A stretch of DNA of 64,000 bases from Maledivibacter sp. GTDB lineage: Bacteria; Bacillota; Clostridia; Peptostreptococcales; Caminicellaceae. Below are positions 8,027 through 16,797 of this stretch, piece by piece. Numbering within the stretch: the first letter of the stretch is position 1; each line of letters starts with the position of its first letter. Where the stretch lies: the NCBI GenBank assembly GCA_025210375.1, contig JAOASB010000026.1, forward strand, positions 1 to 64,000, given 5' to 3'. Below the pieces are notes generated by a model that was not told the DNA's origin, made no database searches, and saw only the letters and a program-made list of their open reading frames with translations. Made by a program: the position numbers and the translations under genes.

Positions 8027-8281
8027 ATGAATAACAGGGAAAAAAATAGAATCTTAAACAAGGAAGCTTGTATAACTATTGGTCTCTATATTTTCTTTTT
8101 TATATGGTGGTATGGTTTTGCCTATGGGCTAGGATCAAAGGACCCTTCTGAGTATTCATATGTTTTAGGGTTTCCGAGCTGGTTTTTCTATAGCTGTATA
8201 CTAGGCTATGTAGTAATATGTCTATTGTTATGGTTTGTAGTGAAGAAATTTTTTGTTGATGTTGATTTTGATGAGGAATAA
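8027..8281 (+). CDS. YhdT family (DUF997) small membrane protein
   Basis: An 84-residue protein with two membrane segments (about 15-35 and 50-72) and an FFIWWYGFAYGLG signature of the YhdT family. In E. coli yhdT also precedes panF, and here panF follows after 44 nt, so it is probably an accessory subunit of pantothenate uptake. A ggag ribosome site lies 9 nt before the ATG at 8027. A TTG at 8021 is in frame but sits too close to that site. Confidence 0.85.
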   Translation: MNNREKNRILNKEACITIGLYIFFFIWWYGFAYGLGSKDPSEYSYVLGFPSWFFYSCILGYVVICLLLWFVVKKFFVDVDFDEE

Positions 8282-8325
8282 TTTTTAGATAATGTTCCTA
8301 AGGGAGCTTTTTAAAGGAGGTCAAT

Positions 8326-9783
8326 ATGGGTAATATTCAAATAATTATACCAATGATAGTTTATTTAGCACTTATGTTATACATAGCTTACCGTAGTAAT
8401 AGAGTAACTACACAATCAGAGGGAGAAGGATTTTTACAGGAATATTTTATTGGTGGCAGGAGTATGGGAGGCTTTGTACTAGCTATGACTTTGATAGCAA
8501 CATACACTAGTGCCAGTAGTTTTATAGGAGGGCCAGGAGTAGCTTATAAGCTAGGACTTGGGTGGGTTTTACTTGCTATGATACAAGTACCTACTGCATT
8601 TATAACGTTAGGGGTTCTAGGTAAAAAATTTGCTATAATATCTAGAAAGATTGGTGCGGTTACAGTAACTGAATATCTGAGAGCTAGGTATAAAAGTGAT
8701 GGGGTTGTAATTCTATCTTCTATTGCTATTCTCGTATTTTTTTCAGCCGCAATGATAGCCCAATTCATTGGAGGGGCAAGGCTATTCCAAACTGTTACAG
8801 GGTATCCCTATATTGTAGGCCTTATGATATTTGGAATTACTGTTGTAATCTATACAGCTATAGGTGGATTTAGGGCAGTGGCTGTGACAGATGCGATACA
8901 AGGTGTTGTAATGATTTTTGCTACGATATTTCTATTCTTTGCAGTTATAAAAAACGGTGGAGGATTAAAAAATATAATGGATTCATTATATCAGATTAAT
9001 CCTGCCATATTAACACCGGATTCCGGTGGAGCAATAGCGAAACCCTTCATTCTATCATTTTGGGTATTAGTTGGTTTTGCAGTATTAGGTTTACCCCAAA
9101 CTACAATTAGATGTATGGGTTTCAAAAACTCTAAATCCCTACATAATGCAATGGTAATAGGAACTGCCGTAGTTGGGTTTTTAATGCTTGGAATGCATTT
9201 AGTAGGGGTTTTGGGCTCAGTTATAGTTCCAGACATACAGGTAGGAGATTTGGCCGTACCAAATATAACTTTGAAGGTATTACATCCTATTTTAGCAGGG
9301 ATATTTATTGCTGGACCATTAGCCGCTATAATGTCAACGGTTGATTCTATGCTCATACTAGCGTCAGCTACCATAATTAAAGACTTATATATAAATTATG
9401 GAGGGAAGGATATATCATCAAAGAAGGTCAGTAAATTGAGCTTTTATACAACTGCTATTTTAGGGATTATAGTATTCTTATTATCAATAAAGCCTCCAGA
9501 GTTGTTGGTTTGGATCAATTTATTTGCCTTTGGGGGTCTTGAAGCCGCATTCCTGTGGCCTACTATCATGGGATTGTATTGGAAGAGAGCAAATTCCACA
9601 GGGGCTTTATTGTCTATGATCACAGGGATTGCTGCATATTTTTATTTTACAATCCTGAAGATAAAATGGTTAGGAATGCATCAGATAGTACCTACTGTAC
9701 TAATATCCTTAGCGGCATTTATAATAGGAAGCTTGATGGGTAAAAAAAGTGATGAGGATACGATTAAATTATTCTTTGGATAG
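8326..9783 (+). CDS. panF: Sodium/pantothenate symporter
   Basis: A 485-residue sodium:solute symporter with about 13 hydrophobic segments. FIGGRSMGGFVLAMTLIATYTSASSFIGGPG (split across the first helices) is the characteristic SSS-family N-terminal region and closely fits PanF. It imports pantothenate for coenzyme A synthesis. aaaggagg lies 6 nt before the ATG. It forms an operon with the yhdT-like gene. A family 3 repeat splits its terminator region. A related SSS substrate is possible but the YhdT neighbour favours pantothenate. Confidence 0.9.
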   Translation: MGNIQIIIPMIVYLALMLYIAYRSNRVTTQSEGEGFLQEYFIGGRSMGGFVLAMTLIATYTSASSFIGGPGVAYKLGLGWVLLAMIQVPTAFITLGVLGKKFAIISRKIGAVTVTEYLRARYKSDGVVILSSIAILVFFSAAMIAQFIGGARLFQTVTGYPYIVGLMIFGITVVIYTAIGGFRAVAVTDAIQGVVMIFATIFLFFAVIKNGGGLKNIMDSLYQINPAILTPDSGGAIAKPFILSFWVLVGFAVLGLPQTTIRCMGFKNSKSLHNAMVIGTAVVGFLMLGMHLVGVLGSVIVPDIQVGDLAVPNITLKVLHPILAGIFIAGPLAAIMSTVDSMLILASATIIKDLYINYGGKDISSKKVSKLSFYTTAILGIIVFLLSIKPPELLVWINLFAFGGLEAAFLWPTIMGLYWKRANSTGALLSMITGIAAYFYFTILKIKWLGMHQIVPTVLISLAAFIIGSLMGKKSDEDTIKLFFG

Positions 9784-9786
9784 AAT

Positions 9787-9810
9787 GGGGAAGTAAATTA
9801 TCACTTCCCC
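9787..9810 (+). terminator. panF downstream hairpin (first half of a split terminator)
   Basis: ggggaagt/acttcccc arms around aaattatc, with no T-run because a family 3 repeat begins at 9811. A nearly identical hairpin with a T-run lies beyond the repeat at 9962. Confidence 0.65.
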
Positions 9811-9953
9811 AGGCCGATGACAAATGCCCAATTTCTGCGTTGCTGTTGGAATTTCCGGTACTCACTTGCAGTCAAAGCAAGCTCCGTTCCTCAATTCCAA
9901 CGTGCCTTGAACTTGGGCGTTTGTCTCAGCCTGTCATCTTGCATACTTTGTCT
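9811..9953 (-). repeat. Family 3 structured repeat, reverse copy
   Basis: It contains a long outer inverted repeat (acaaatgcccaattt against acttgggcgtttgtc) and the marker gcctgtcatctt. The reverse complement aligns along its whole length with 23850-23988. It is GC-richer than its surroundings and non-coding. Confidence 0.8.
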
Positions 9954-9961
9954 ACAATCTG

Positions 9962-9988
9962 AGGAAGTGAATTATCACTTCCTTTTTT
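9962..9988 (+). terminator. panF terminator (second half)
   Basis: aggaagtga/tcacttcct arms with a 4-nt loop, followed by six T residues. Its core sequence matches the hairpin at 9787-9810. Confidence 0.85.
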
Positions 9989-10088
9989 CATGAATAATAT
10001 CTGAATATAACGTCTCCCTTTACAAAAACTATTGAGTAAGATAAAATATGGAAAGAACATTTAATAATATGTGGCAGGAGTGTTTTGA

Positions 10089-11249
10089 ATGGAAGTATAT
10101 TTAGATAATGGAGCTACGACAAAGCCAAGGGAAGAAGTAATAGATATAATGATAAAATCAATGGAAGAATACTATGGAAATCCATCGTCATTGCATAGTA
10201 AGGGTGTTGAGATTGAAAGGCTGGTAAAAAAAGCTCGAAGGCAAGTGGCTAAGGCTTTGGGTGCCAATGAAGGGGAAATATATTTTACATCCGGGGGCAC
10301 TGAATCAAATAATTTAGCTATTTTAGGAGCCTTGGAAGGTAATAAAAGAAAAGGAAAACATATAATTACTACTAGGATAGAACACCCTTCTGTCTTACAT
10401 GTATTTAAAGAATTAGAAGAACAGGGGTATGATGTATCATATCTGAGGGTTGATGGAAATGGATTAATAGATATTGATGAATTCCAAAAAGTATTAAGGG
10501 ATGATACGGTTTTAATAAGTATAATGTATGTAAACAATGAGGTTGGAACCATAGAGCCCATATCTGAGATATGTAATATAATTAAGAATAGAAAAAATAG
10601 ACCGCTGTTTCATGTAGATGCTATACAAGCCTTTGGGAAAGTAAGCTTTAGCTTAAAAAGGCTTAAGGTGGATATTATGTCTATAAGTGGACATAAAATA
10701 CATGGTCCAAAGGGGATAGGAGCCTTATTTGTAAGAAAGGGAACAAAAATCAAGTCAATCATTTTTGGCGGAAATCAAGAATTGGGATTAAGATCAGGGA
10801 CTGAAAATGTACCGGGGATTCTTGGATTGGGAGTTGCGGCTGAGCTTGTGAAGAATGAACTTGATTTAAACATCAATAGTATGAAAAACCTAAAGGCAAA
10901 GCTTTTACAAGGCATCAAGAATAATTTAGAAGACATAAAATTAAATGGAGCAATTGGTGAAGGTTCCGCACCCCATATACTTAATATTTCATTTAAAGGA
11001 ATTAGAGGTGAGGTATTACTTCATACTCTGGAACAAGAAGGTATTTATGTTTCGACGGGTTCTGCATGTTCTTCTAAGAAGAAATCATTTAGTCATGTTT
11101 TAAAGGAAATGAAGCTTACTAATGAAGAAGTGGAAGGGGCTATACGCCTTAGCTTCAGTCCTCAGAATACTGTAGAGGAAATTGAATATACCATAGACAA
11201 GCTTTGCAGTACGGTTAAAGATCTAAGAAAAGTTATTGGTAGGAGATGA
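10089..11249 (+). CDS. Cysteine desulfurase (NifS/IscS family)
   Basis: A 386-residue PLP enzyme that removes sulfur from cysteine as a persulfide. The N-terminal [19 protein letters not shown] and the PLP-binding lysine in [10 protein letters not shown] (near 203) are all present. The active cysteine lies in [11 protein letters not shown] (near 324). It is immediately followed by thiI, as in the nifZ-thiI pair of Bacillus, so it probably feeds sulfur to tRNA 4-thiouridine synthesis. A ggcaggagt ribosome site precedes the ATG. No scaffold iscU lies nearby. Confidence 0.94.
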   Translation: MEVYLDNGATTKPREEVIDIMIKSMEEYYGNPSSLHSKGVEIERLVKKARRQVAKALGANEGEIYFTSGGTESNNLAILGALEGNKRKGKHIITTRIEHPSVLHVFKELEEQGYDVSYLRVDGNGLIDIDEFQKVLRDDTVLISIMYVNNEVGTIEPISEICNIIKNRKNRPLFHVDAIQAFGKVSFSLKRLKVDIMSISGHKIHGPKGIGALFVRKGTKIKSIIFGGNQELGLRSGTENVPGILGLGVAAELVKNELDLNINSMKNLKAKLLQGIKNNLEDIKLNGAIGEGSAPHILNISFKGIRGEVLLHTLEQEGIYVSTGSACSSKKKSFSHVLKEMKLTNEEVEGAIRLSFSPQNTVEEIEYTIDKLCSTVKDLRKVIGRR

Positions 11250-11253
11250 TAAA

Positions 11254-12429
11254 ATGGAAAAGGTACTTATTATTAGATGTGGAGAGATAAGCTTAAAGGG
11301 ACTTAATAGACCATATTTTGAGAATACACTTTTGAGAAACATTAAGACAGTTATAAAATCCATTGGGAAAATGAATGTATACAAGGCTCATGGTAGGATT
11401 TATATAGATCTAGAGGCATATGATGAAGAGGAAGTAATTGAAACTGTTACTAAGGTATTCGGAATAGTTTCAGTAAGTGTGGCATATATTTTTGAAGCGG
11501 AAATGGATAGAATTTGTGAAATGGCCTTAGAACAAGCCAAGGAATGTATAGAAGAAGATGATATAAAAACCTTTAAAGTAGAATCAAAACGGGGGAATAA
11601 AAGATTTCCTATTAAGTCACCAGAGATAAGCAGGACAGTGGGGGGTTATATATTAGAAAATACTGATGAATTAAAGGTTGATGTACATAATCCCGATGTT
11701 ATAATCAATGTAGAAGTGAGGGACAAGGCATATGTCTATTCTAGAAAAATGCCTGGTTTTGGTGGAATGCCCTATAAAACTGGTGGTAAGGCAATGCTAT
11801 TGCTTTCTGGAGGTATAGATAGTCCTGTGGCAGGGTGGCTTGTAGCTAAAAGAGGGGTGGAAATTGAAGCAGTACACTATCATAGTTATCCATTTACAAG
11901 CGATAGAGCCAAGGAGAAGGTAATAGATTTAGCTAAGATTTTAAGTAAATATTGTGGAAGAGTTAGATTACATTCCATTAATCTTTTAAATATACAGAAA
12001 GCTATAAATGAAAATTGTCGTGCTGAGGAGATGACAATACTTTCTAGAAGATTTATGATGGCAATAGCTGAAAGGGTGGCATTAGATAGAAAATGTAAAG
12101 CATTAGTAACTGGAGAAAGCATTGGACAGGTTGCAAGTCAAACTATGGAGAGTATAAATGTAACAAATGCCACTGTAAATATGCCAGTATTTAGGCCGCT
12201 AATTGCTATGGATAAGATGGATATAGTAAAGATTTCTAAAATAATAGATACCTATGAAACATCAATATTACCCTTTGAAGATTGTTGTACAGTATTCTTA
12301 CCCGATAGGCCTGTTACAAAGCCAAGACTTGATAAAATTTTAGAGTCTGAAAAACTACTGGATGTAGAAGGGTTAATTAATGATGCAATTAGTCATATGG
12401 AAGTAATCATAGCAAAACATGAAGACTAA
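11254..12429 (+). CDS. thiI: tRNA 4-thiouridine synthetase ThiI
   Basis: A 391-residue protein with a ferredoxin-like/THUMP N-terminal half (1-165) and a PP-loop ATP pyrophosphatase half. [14 protein letters not shown] near 183-196 is the PP-loop and [10 protein letters not shown] lies near 338-347. There is no C-terminal rhodanese domain, which fits the shorter Firmicute form that takes sulfur from its partner desulfurase. The ATG at 11254 is chosen because aggagatga precedes it by about 6 nt; an upstream GTG would overlap the desulfurase gene. Confidence 0.95.
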   Translation: MEKVLIIRCGEISLKGLNRPYFENTLLRNIKTVIKSIGKMNVYKAHGRIYIDLEAYDEEEVIETVTKVFGIVSVSVAYIFEAEMDRICEMALEQAKECIEEDDIKTFKVESKRGNKRFPIKSPEISRTVGGYILENTDELKVDVHNPDVIINVEVRDKAYVYSRKMPGFGGMPYKTGGKAMLLLSGGIDSPVAGWLVAKRGVEIEAVHYHSYPFTSDRAKEKVIDLAKILSKYCGRVRLHSINLLNIQKAINENCRAEEMTILSRRFMMAIAERVALDRKCKALVTGESIGQVASQTMESINVTNATVNMPVFRPLIAMDKMDIVKISKIIDTYETSILPFEDCCTVFLPDRPVTKPRLDKILESEKLLDVEGLINDAISHMEVIIAKHED

Positions 12430-12444
12430 ACAATATTAAGGATT

Positions 12445-12666
12445 GAGGAAATTGCATAACTCTTACTTGGCTGAGCCTAATATAGAGAGTTTAGGGTAAA
12501 TCTTAATTTATACATAGCAAAATATCCGATGTTTCTGGGGAGTTTTGATATGTACAAATTAAAGTTTTGACTGGAATCTCTATATGGGAATATCATCCTT
12601 AATTTAATTACTTAAGATATAAGCATATTTGATGGTTTTTATAGAAAGTAATTATGCAATTTCTTC
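12445..12666 (+). repeat. Family 1 element, copy C, with a family 2 element nested inside
   Basis: It starts gaggaaattgcataa and ends ttatgcaatttcttc, flanked by GATT at 12441-12444 and 12667-12670. A family 2 element occupies 12483-12582. What remains is about 120 bp, so roughly 40 bp of family 1 sequence was also lost near the right end. It lies between thiI and the probable thiI terminator. Confidence 0.92.
12483..12582 (+). repeat. Family 2 element, copy c (nested)
   Basis: 100 bp starting tagagag and ending atctcta, flanked by TA at 12481-12482 and 12583-12584. The uninterrupted family 1 copy at 63032 reads cctaatatgcaaatatcat at this place, so the empty site is known and shows a TA target duplication. 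Confidence 0.93.
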
Positions 12667-12677
12667 GATTAATTTTC

Positions 12678-12704
12678 AGGTGTCATTTTGACGCCTTTTT
12701 TTTA
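12678..12704 (+). terminator. Terminator, probably of thiI
   Basis: aggtgtca/tgacgcct arms with a short loop and eight T residues. The family 1 insertion lies between it and the thiI stop codon. Confidence 0.88.
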
Positions 12705-12789
12705 TTTGTAAGTCAAATCGAAGAAACTAATGACCCTTTATTTGACAAAATTAGAACCAGTATTTACAAAAATAGCTAAATTTCATTGA

Positions 12790-12814
12790 AGGAAAAATAC
12801 ATGGATTCAAGAAT
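12790..12814 (+). promoter_or_regulatory. Candidate sigma-H promoter of the spoIIA operon
   Basis: aggaaaa, 13 nt, then agaat matches the sigma-H consensus AGGAWWT-N12-13-RGAAT except the last base of the first box. It lies 36 nt before the spoIIAA start. The spoIIA operon is known to be sigma-H and Spo0A dependent in Bacillus. Confidence 0.6.
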
Positions 12815-12849
12815 ATAATATAACACAAAGAAATATAGGGGGGATTCGA

Positions 12850-13185
12850 TTGCGACTTAATTTAAAAGTAGAAAATAATATATTAGTTGTCTATCTAGAT
12901 GGAGAATTGGATCATCATTCTGCTGAAGAGGTAAGAGAAGATATTGACTCTGCCATAGATTCTAAGAATATTAGGAACTTAATTTTTGAGCTGTCAAATA
13001 TGAAATTTATGGATAGTTCTGGCATTGGTGTCGTTATTGGAAGGTATAAGAAGATAGATAATCTAGGGGGAAAAGTAGGCGTTGTTATTTCCAATCCCCA
13101 CGTAGATAGGATTTTTCAAATGGCGGGAATATATAAGATCATAAATAAGTACTCTACAAAAGAAGAAGCTTTAGCTAATATGTAA
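12850..13185 (+). CDS. spoIIAA: Anti-sigma F factor antagonist SpoIIAA
   Basis: A 111-residue STAS-domain protein. In the forespore it displaces sigma F from Spo[17 protein letters not shown] near 18-30 and [17 protein letters not shown] near 51-67 are hallmark segments. The serine at 56 corresponds to the residue phosphorylated by SpoIIAB in Bacillus. It starts with TTG, with gggggga 8 nt upstream. It is the first gene of spoIIAA-spoIIAB-sigF. Confidence 0.97.
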   Translation: MRLNLKVENNILVVYLDGELDHHSAEEVREDIDSAIDSKNIRNLIFELSNMKFMDSSGIGVVIGRYKKIDNLGGKVGVVISNPHVDRIFQMAGIYKIINKYSTKEEALANM

Positions 13186-13198
13186 AGGGGTGAATAGA

Positions 13199-13639
13199 TT
13201 GAATTTCCAAAACTATATGAAGATAGAGTTTTTAAGCAAATCTCAAAACGAATCTTTTGCAAGAGTTGTTGTAGCTTCATTTGTATCACAGCTCGATCCA
13301 ACTATAGAGGAATTAGCTGATATAAAAACTGCAGTCTCCGAAGCCGTTACCAATGCAATAATACATGGTTATGAGAGCCCAAATGAAAAGGTAGTTATAG
13401 AATGTAAAATAATTGGAAATACTATAGAGATTGTAATAGAAGATTTTGGCGATGGGATTGAGGATATTGAACTTGCCAGACAGCCTTTATATACTTCAAA
13501 GCCAGAACTAGAAAGATCTGGTATGGGTTTTACCGTAATGGAAACCTTTATGGATGATATTTATATTGAGTCCGAAAAAGGTGAAGGAACAAAAATTAGT
13601 ATGAAAAAGAGGATAAGGGCTGGGGAAGATGGGGAGTAG
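13199..13639 (+). CDS. spoIIAB: Anti-sigma F factor SpoIIAB
   Basis: A GHKL-type serine kinase of about 146 residues that holds sigma F inactive and phosphorylates Spo[17 protein letters not shown] is the N-box, EDFGDGIED the G1 box and [13 protein letters not shown] the G2 region. TTG at 13199 is preferred because aaagggg lies 8 nt before it. A GTG at 13190 would overlap that site and an ATG at 13217 lacks one. It overlaps sigF by 11 nt. Confidence 0.95.
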   Translation: MNFQNYMKIEFLSKSQNESFARVVVASFVSQLDPTIEELADIKTAVSEAVTNAIIHGYESPNEKVVIECKIIGNTIEIVIEDFGDGIEDIELARQPLYTSKPELERSGMGFTVMETFMDDIYIESEKGEGTKISMKKRIRAGEDGE

Positions 13640-14411
13640 ATATTATGGGGTGACTGCTTCATTTAAAGAGAATAATAACTTTGATACAGAAAGAACAATG
13701 TTCTTAATAGACAAGGCTCAAAATGGCGATAGAGAAGCTCAAGCTATATTAGTTGACGAAAATCTAGGATTAGTAAAAAGCTTAGTTAGTAGATTTGATA
13801 ATAGAGGCTATGAAAGGGATGATATATTTCAGTTAGGTAGCATTGGATTAATTAAGGCAATACATAAATTTGATTCAAGTTATGGAGTCAGATTTTCTAC
13901 TTATGCAGTGCCAATGATAATCGGAGAAATCAAAAGATTTTTAAGGGATGATGGTATTATCAAAGTAAGTAGAAGCCTAAAGCAAACTGCAACAAAGGTC
14001 AAATATACAAAGGAGGCACTATCTAAGCGATTGGGAAGAGAGCCAACAATAAATGAGATAGCCGATGAACTAAAGATTGATAAAGAAGAAATTGTTATGG
14101 CACTAGAATCAAATATCCATCCTGACTACCTATATGACGTAATACATCAAAATGATGGATCACCAATACATTTAATTGACAAAATAAGTGAAACTAAGAG
14201 CGATGATAATGAAAGGATCATTGATAATATTGCCTTGAAGGAAGCTTTAAGTAAATTAAAGCCTAGGGAAAGGCAGATAATTATTTTAAGATACTTTAAG
14301 GATAAAACTCAATCACAAATCGCTGAAGGCTTGGGCATATCTCAAGTACAGGTTTCTAGGATTGAAAAGAAAGTATTAGGTTTAATGAAAAAAATATTAG
14401 AGAAGACGTGA
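13629..14411 (+). CDS. sigF: RNA polymerase sporulation sigma factor SigF
   Basis: A 260-residue forespore-specific sigma-70 family factor. Region 2 ([19 protein letters not shown] and [24 protein letters not shown]) and region 4 ([39 protein letters not shown]) are complete. The start at 13629 overlaps spoIIAB and has only a close, weak gggga site, so the first 7-8 residues are uncertain. A terminator follows at once. Confidence 0.96.
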   Translation: MGSRYYGVTASFKENNNFDTERTMFLIDKAQNGDREAQAILVDENLGLVKSLVSRFDNRGYERDDIFQLGSIGLIKAIHKFDSSYGVRFSTYAVPMIIGEIKRFLRDDGIIKVSRSLKQTATKVKYTKEALSKRLGREPTINEIADELKIDKEEIVMALESNIHPDYLYDVIHQNDGSPIHLIDKISETKSDDNERIIDNIALKEALSKLKPRERQIIILRYFKDKTQSQIAEGLGISQVQVSRIEKKVLGLMKKILEKT

Positions 14412-14433
14412 TTATCATGTCTTTATTTTTTTG
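14403..14433 (+). terminator. Terminator of the spoIIA operon
   Basis: agacgtga/tcatgtct arms (one G-T pair) followed by a run of T residues, overlapping the end of sigF. It separates the spoIIA operon from the spoVA region. Confidence 0.75.
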
Positions 14434-14473
14434 GAATTAATAAATAGTAATATGGTTAATACTATAATTAATA

Positions 14474-14522
14474 GAGCAAATTGCATAATTAACTTTCATT
14501 AAAACTATCATGCAATTTCATC
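14474..14522 (-). repeat. Family 1 element, copy D (49-bp deletion derivative)
   Basis: gagcaaattgcataa and catgcaatttcatc termini with almost no interior, flanked by AATA at 14470-14473 and 14523-14526. It ends 23 nt before the next start codon, so it occupies the leader of that gene. Confidence 0.85.
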
Positions 14523-14545
14523 AATAAATATATTGAGGTGGTATA

Positions 14546-14704
14546 ATGAGGAATTCAATTAGTAAAAAAACAATAATAATAGTATTTATAATTATGCTTT
14601 CGGCAACCACATTTTATTATTCATATAAAAAAAATAAAAGCAACAGACCAATTGCTGCAAAGCTAGTTTATACGGATACAGATGTATCTAGTTCCATATT
14701 ATAG
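14546..14704 (+). CDS. 52-residue single-pass membrane protein between sigF and spoVA
   Basis: A small gene with gaggtgg 4-8 nt before its ATG. A hydrophobic segment spans about residues 9-24, followed by a lysine/asparagine-rich stretch and a short polar tail. It sits where Bacillus has spoVAA/spoVAB but shows no similarity I can see to either. I do not recognise it. Its place suggests sporulation-stage expression, by inference only. Confidence 0.6.
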   Translation: MRNSISKKTIIIVFIIMLSATTFYYSYKKNKSNRPIAAKLVYTDTDVSSSIL

Positions 14705-14724
14705 ATAGTTTTGGAGGAATCATT

Positions 14725-14880
14725 ATGGATTTAGACTATAAAAAGAATATTAGCTCAAATTTACTGTTTATTAAAAACCATGAAGAGCATGAAAAGAGAC
14801 ATCAGTGTGATAATGTAATGATTAACAAGGATATCACGGGGAAAGATATTAAAACCAGTTTAATGGATATCAAAAATTGA
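14725..14880 (+). CDS. 51-residue hydrophilic protein upstream of spoVAC
   Basis: ATG with ggagga 6 nt upstream. The product is soluble and charged, with a histidine/glutamate-rich patch HEEHEKRHQ near 19-27. It starts 20 nt after the previous small gene and ends 32 nt before spoVAC, so it is likely part of the spoVA transcript. No family is recognised. Confidence 0.6.
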   Translation: MDLDYKKNISSNLLFIKNHEEHEKRHQCDNVMINKDITGKDIKTSLMDIKN

Positions 14881-14912
14881 CCGGGATATGACTTCTCCAT
14901 GGAGGTGTTAAG

Positions 14913-15371
14913 GTGAAAAAACAAATCACTCAGGTAAGTAAGGAAAAGGAATATAAGGAATATGTAAATAAGAAAGTGCCTAAACCCACCTATCTCAAAA
15001 ACTGCATCTGGGCGTTCATAGTAGGTGGAGCAATTTGCACATTTGCCCAGTTTATTTTGAATACTTTAAAGGATTCAGGATTGAATAAGACCGATGCTAA
15101 TACAGTGACAGTAATCATAATGGTATTCTTGGGAGCATTTCTAACTGGATTGGGGATATATGATAAGCTCGGCAAAGTAGCAGGTGCTGGATCTATAGTG
15201 CCAATTTCAGGATTTGCCAACTCCATTGTGGCACCAGCCATGGAATTCAAGCGAGAAGGCTATGTACTTGGTGTGGGGGCAAAGATGTTTAGTTTAGCTG
15301 GTCCAGTTTTAGTATATGGATTTGGATCTTCAGTAATTATTGGTTTACTTTACTATTTTTTGACTAAATAG
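14913..15371 (+). CDS. spoVAC: Stage V sporulation protein AC
   Basis: A 152-residue integral membrane protein of the SpoVA channel, which moves Ca-dipicolinate into the spore during development and out at germination. Several hydrophobic segments follow a charged 30-residue N-terminus. SGFANSIVAPAMEFKREG matches the family. In Bacillus SpoVAC is mechanosensitive. It starts with GTG and has ggaggtg upstream. It begins a compact run C-D-E-EA-F. Confidence 0.95.
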   Translation: MKKQITQVSKEKEYKEYVNKKVPKPTYLKNCIWAFIVGGAICTFAQFILNTLKDSGLNKTDANTVTVIIMVFLGAFLTGLGIYDKLGKVAGAGSIVPISGFANSIVAPAMEFKREGYVLGVGAKMFSLAGPVLVYGFGSSVIIGLLYYFLTK

Positions 15372-15383
15372 GGAGGGATAGAT

Positions 15384-16403
15384 TTGGCAATAAAAAAAAT
15401 AGGAACTCAAACCGTAAAATTTGATAGTCCACCTATAATAACAGGAACCAGTAGTATCGTCGGACCCAAAGAAGGAGAAGGGCCCCTTAGTCCATATTTC
15501 GATGTAATACTACAGGATGATCTTTTCGGGGAAAAGAGTTGGGAACTTGCGGAAAGTAAAATGCTCCGTGAAACTGTAAAATCAGCAGTAGAAAAGTCGA
15601 ATAAAAAGTTATCCGATATAGAATATATGTTTTCTGGAGATTTGCTAAATCAGCTAATGTCAGCATCCTTTGCCGCTAGGGATTTAGGCATACCATTTTT
15701 TGGTCTTTATGGAGCATGCTCTACCATGACAGAGTCATTAAGCTTAGGGTCGATGATTGTGGATGGAGGTTATGCAGACAATATAATAGCAGTCACCTCT
15801 AGTCATTTTAGTTCTGCCGAGAGACAGTTTAGATTCCCATTAGAGCATGGTAATCAAAGAAAGCTTACGGCACAATGGACAGTAACCGGTGCAGGTGCAG
15901 CGGTGGTTTCTTCCTTTGGAGAGGGGCCAGAAATCAATTATGTAACCACTGGTAAGGTTGTTGATTTAGGTATAAAGGATGTTAATAATATGGGAGCCGC
16001 AATGGCTCCAGCAGCTGCGGATACCATAGTTAAGCATTTTGAGGATACAGGACTTCCCACGGATTATTATGATTTGATTGTTACAGGGGATTTGGGTCAA
16101 ATTGGGAAAGAAATAGCCGAAGAATTGGTTTTAGATAAGGGTTACAATATTTTACGCAATTATAACGATTGTGGGCTACTAATATTTGATAATGACGCTC
16201 AGGATACCCATGCTGGTGGCAGTGGATGTGGATGTTCTGCTTCGGTATTTTGTGGTTATATTTTTAAAGAAATGTCAAAAAATAATTTAAACAAAGTACT
16301 TTTGATTTCCACAGGAGCATTGTTATCGGTCACAAGTACACAACAGGGTCAATCAATTCCTGGAATTGCCCATGCTGTTTCAATAATAAATAAAGGTAGT
16401 TAG
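15384..16403 (+). CDS. spoVAD: Stage V sporulation protein AD
   Basis: A 339-residue thiolase-like soluble protein that binds dipicolinic acid. FGLYGACSTMTESLSLGS, HFSSAERQFRFPLEHG and the glycine-rich GGSGCGCSASVFCGY segments are SpoVAD hallmarks. It starts with TTG, preceded by ggaggga. It lies 12 nt after spoVAC and 10 nt before spoVAE. Confidence 0.97.
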   Translation: MAIKKIGTQTVKFDSPPIITGTSSIVGPKEGEGPLSPYFDVILQDDLFGEKSWELAESKMLRETVKSAVEKSNKKLSDIEYMFSGDLLNQLMSASFAARDLGIPFFGLYGACSTMTESLSLGSMIVDGGYADNIIAVTSSHFSSAERQFRFPLEHGNQRKLTAQWTVTGAGAAVVSSFGEGPEINYVTTGKVVDLGIKDVNNMGAAMAPAAADTIVKHFEDTGLPTDYYDLIVTGDLGQIGKEIAEELVLDKGYNILRNYNDCGLLIFDNDAQDTHAGGSGCGCSASVFCGYIFKEMSKNNLNKVLLISTGALLSVTSTQQGQSIPGIAHAVSIINKGS

Positions 16404-16413
16404 GAGGCTTTAT

Positions 16414-16770
16414 ATGGATTATATAAGAGCATTTATAGTGGGCGGAGCCATATGTGTCATAGGACAACTCTTAATGGATGGGACAAAGCTTACTCCTGCC
16501 CATGTATTAGTCTCATTTGTAACAGCGGGAGCCATCTTGGGGGCCCTTGGAGTATACGAACCCATAGTAAAGTTTGGTGGCACAGGGGCAACCATACCAC
16601 TAACAGGATTTGGTTATTCCTTGTCAAAGGGAGCAATAGATGGGGTTAAGAAGGCAGGTATACTTGGAGCTTTTAGTGGAGGGATTCAAGCGACGGCAGG
16701 TGGTGTCGCCGCAGCTATTGTGTTTGGATATATCATGGCAGTAATATTTACTCCTAAGAGTAAAAAATAG
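16414..16770 (+). CDS. spoVAE: Stage V sporulation protein AE (SpoVAEB type)
   Basis: A 118-residue membrane protein with about four hydrophobic segments, similar in pattern to SpoVAC (AFIVGGAICVIGQL and GATIPLTGFGYSLSKGAIDG). It is part of the inner-membrane DPA channel with SpoVAC and SpoVAD. taggagg lies 6 nt before the ATG. Confidence 0.94.
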   Translation: MDYIRAFIVGGAICVIGQLLMDGTKLTPAHVLVSFVTAGAILGALGVYEPIVKFGGTGATIPLTGFGYSLSKGAIDGVKKAGILGAFSGGIQATAGGVAAAIVFGYIMAVIFTPKSKK

Positions 16771-16797
16771 ACTAAATAAGTTAGGATGGTCAAAATT

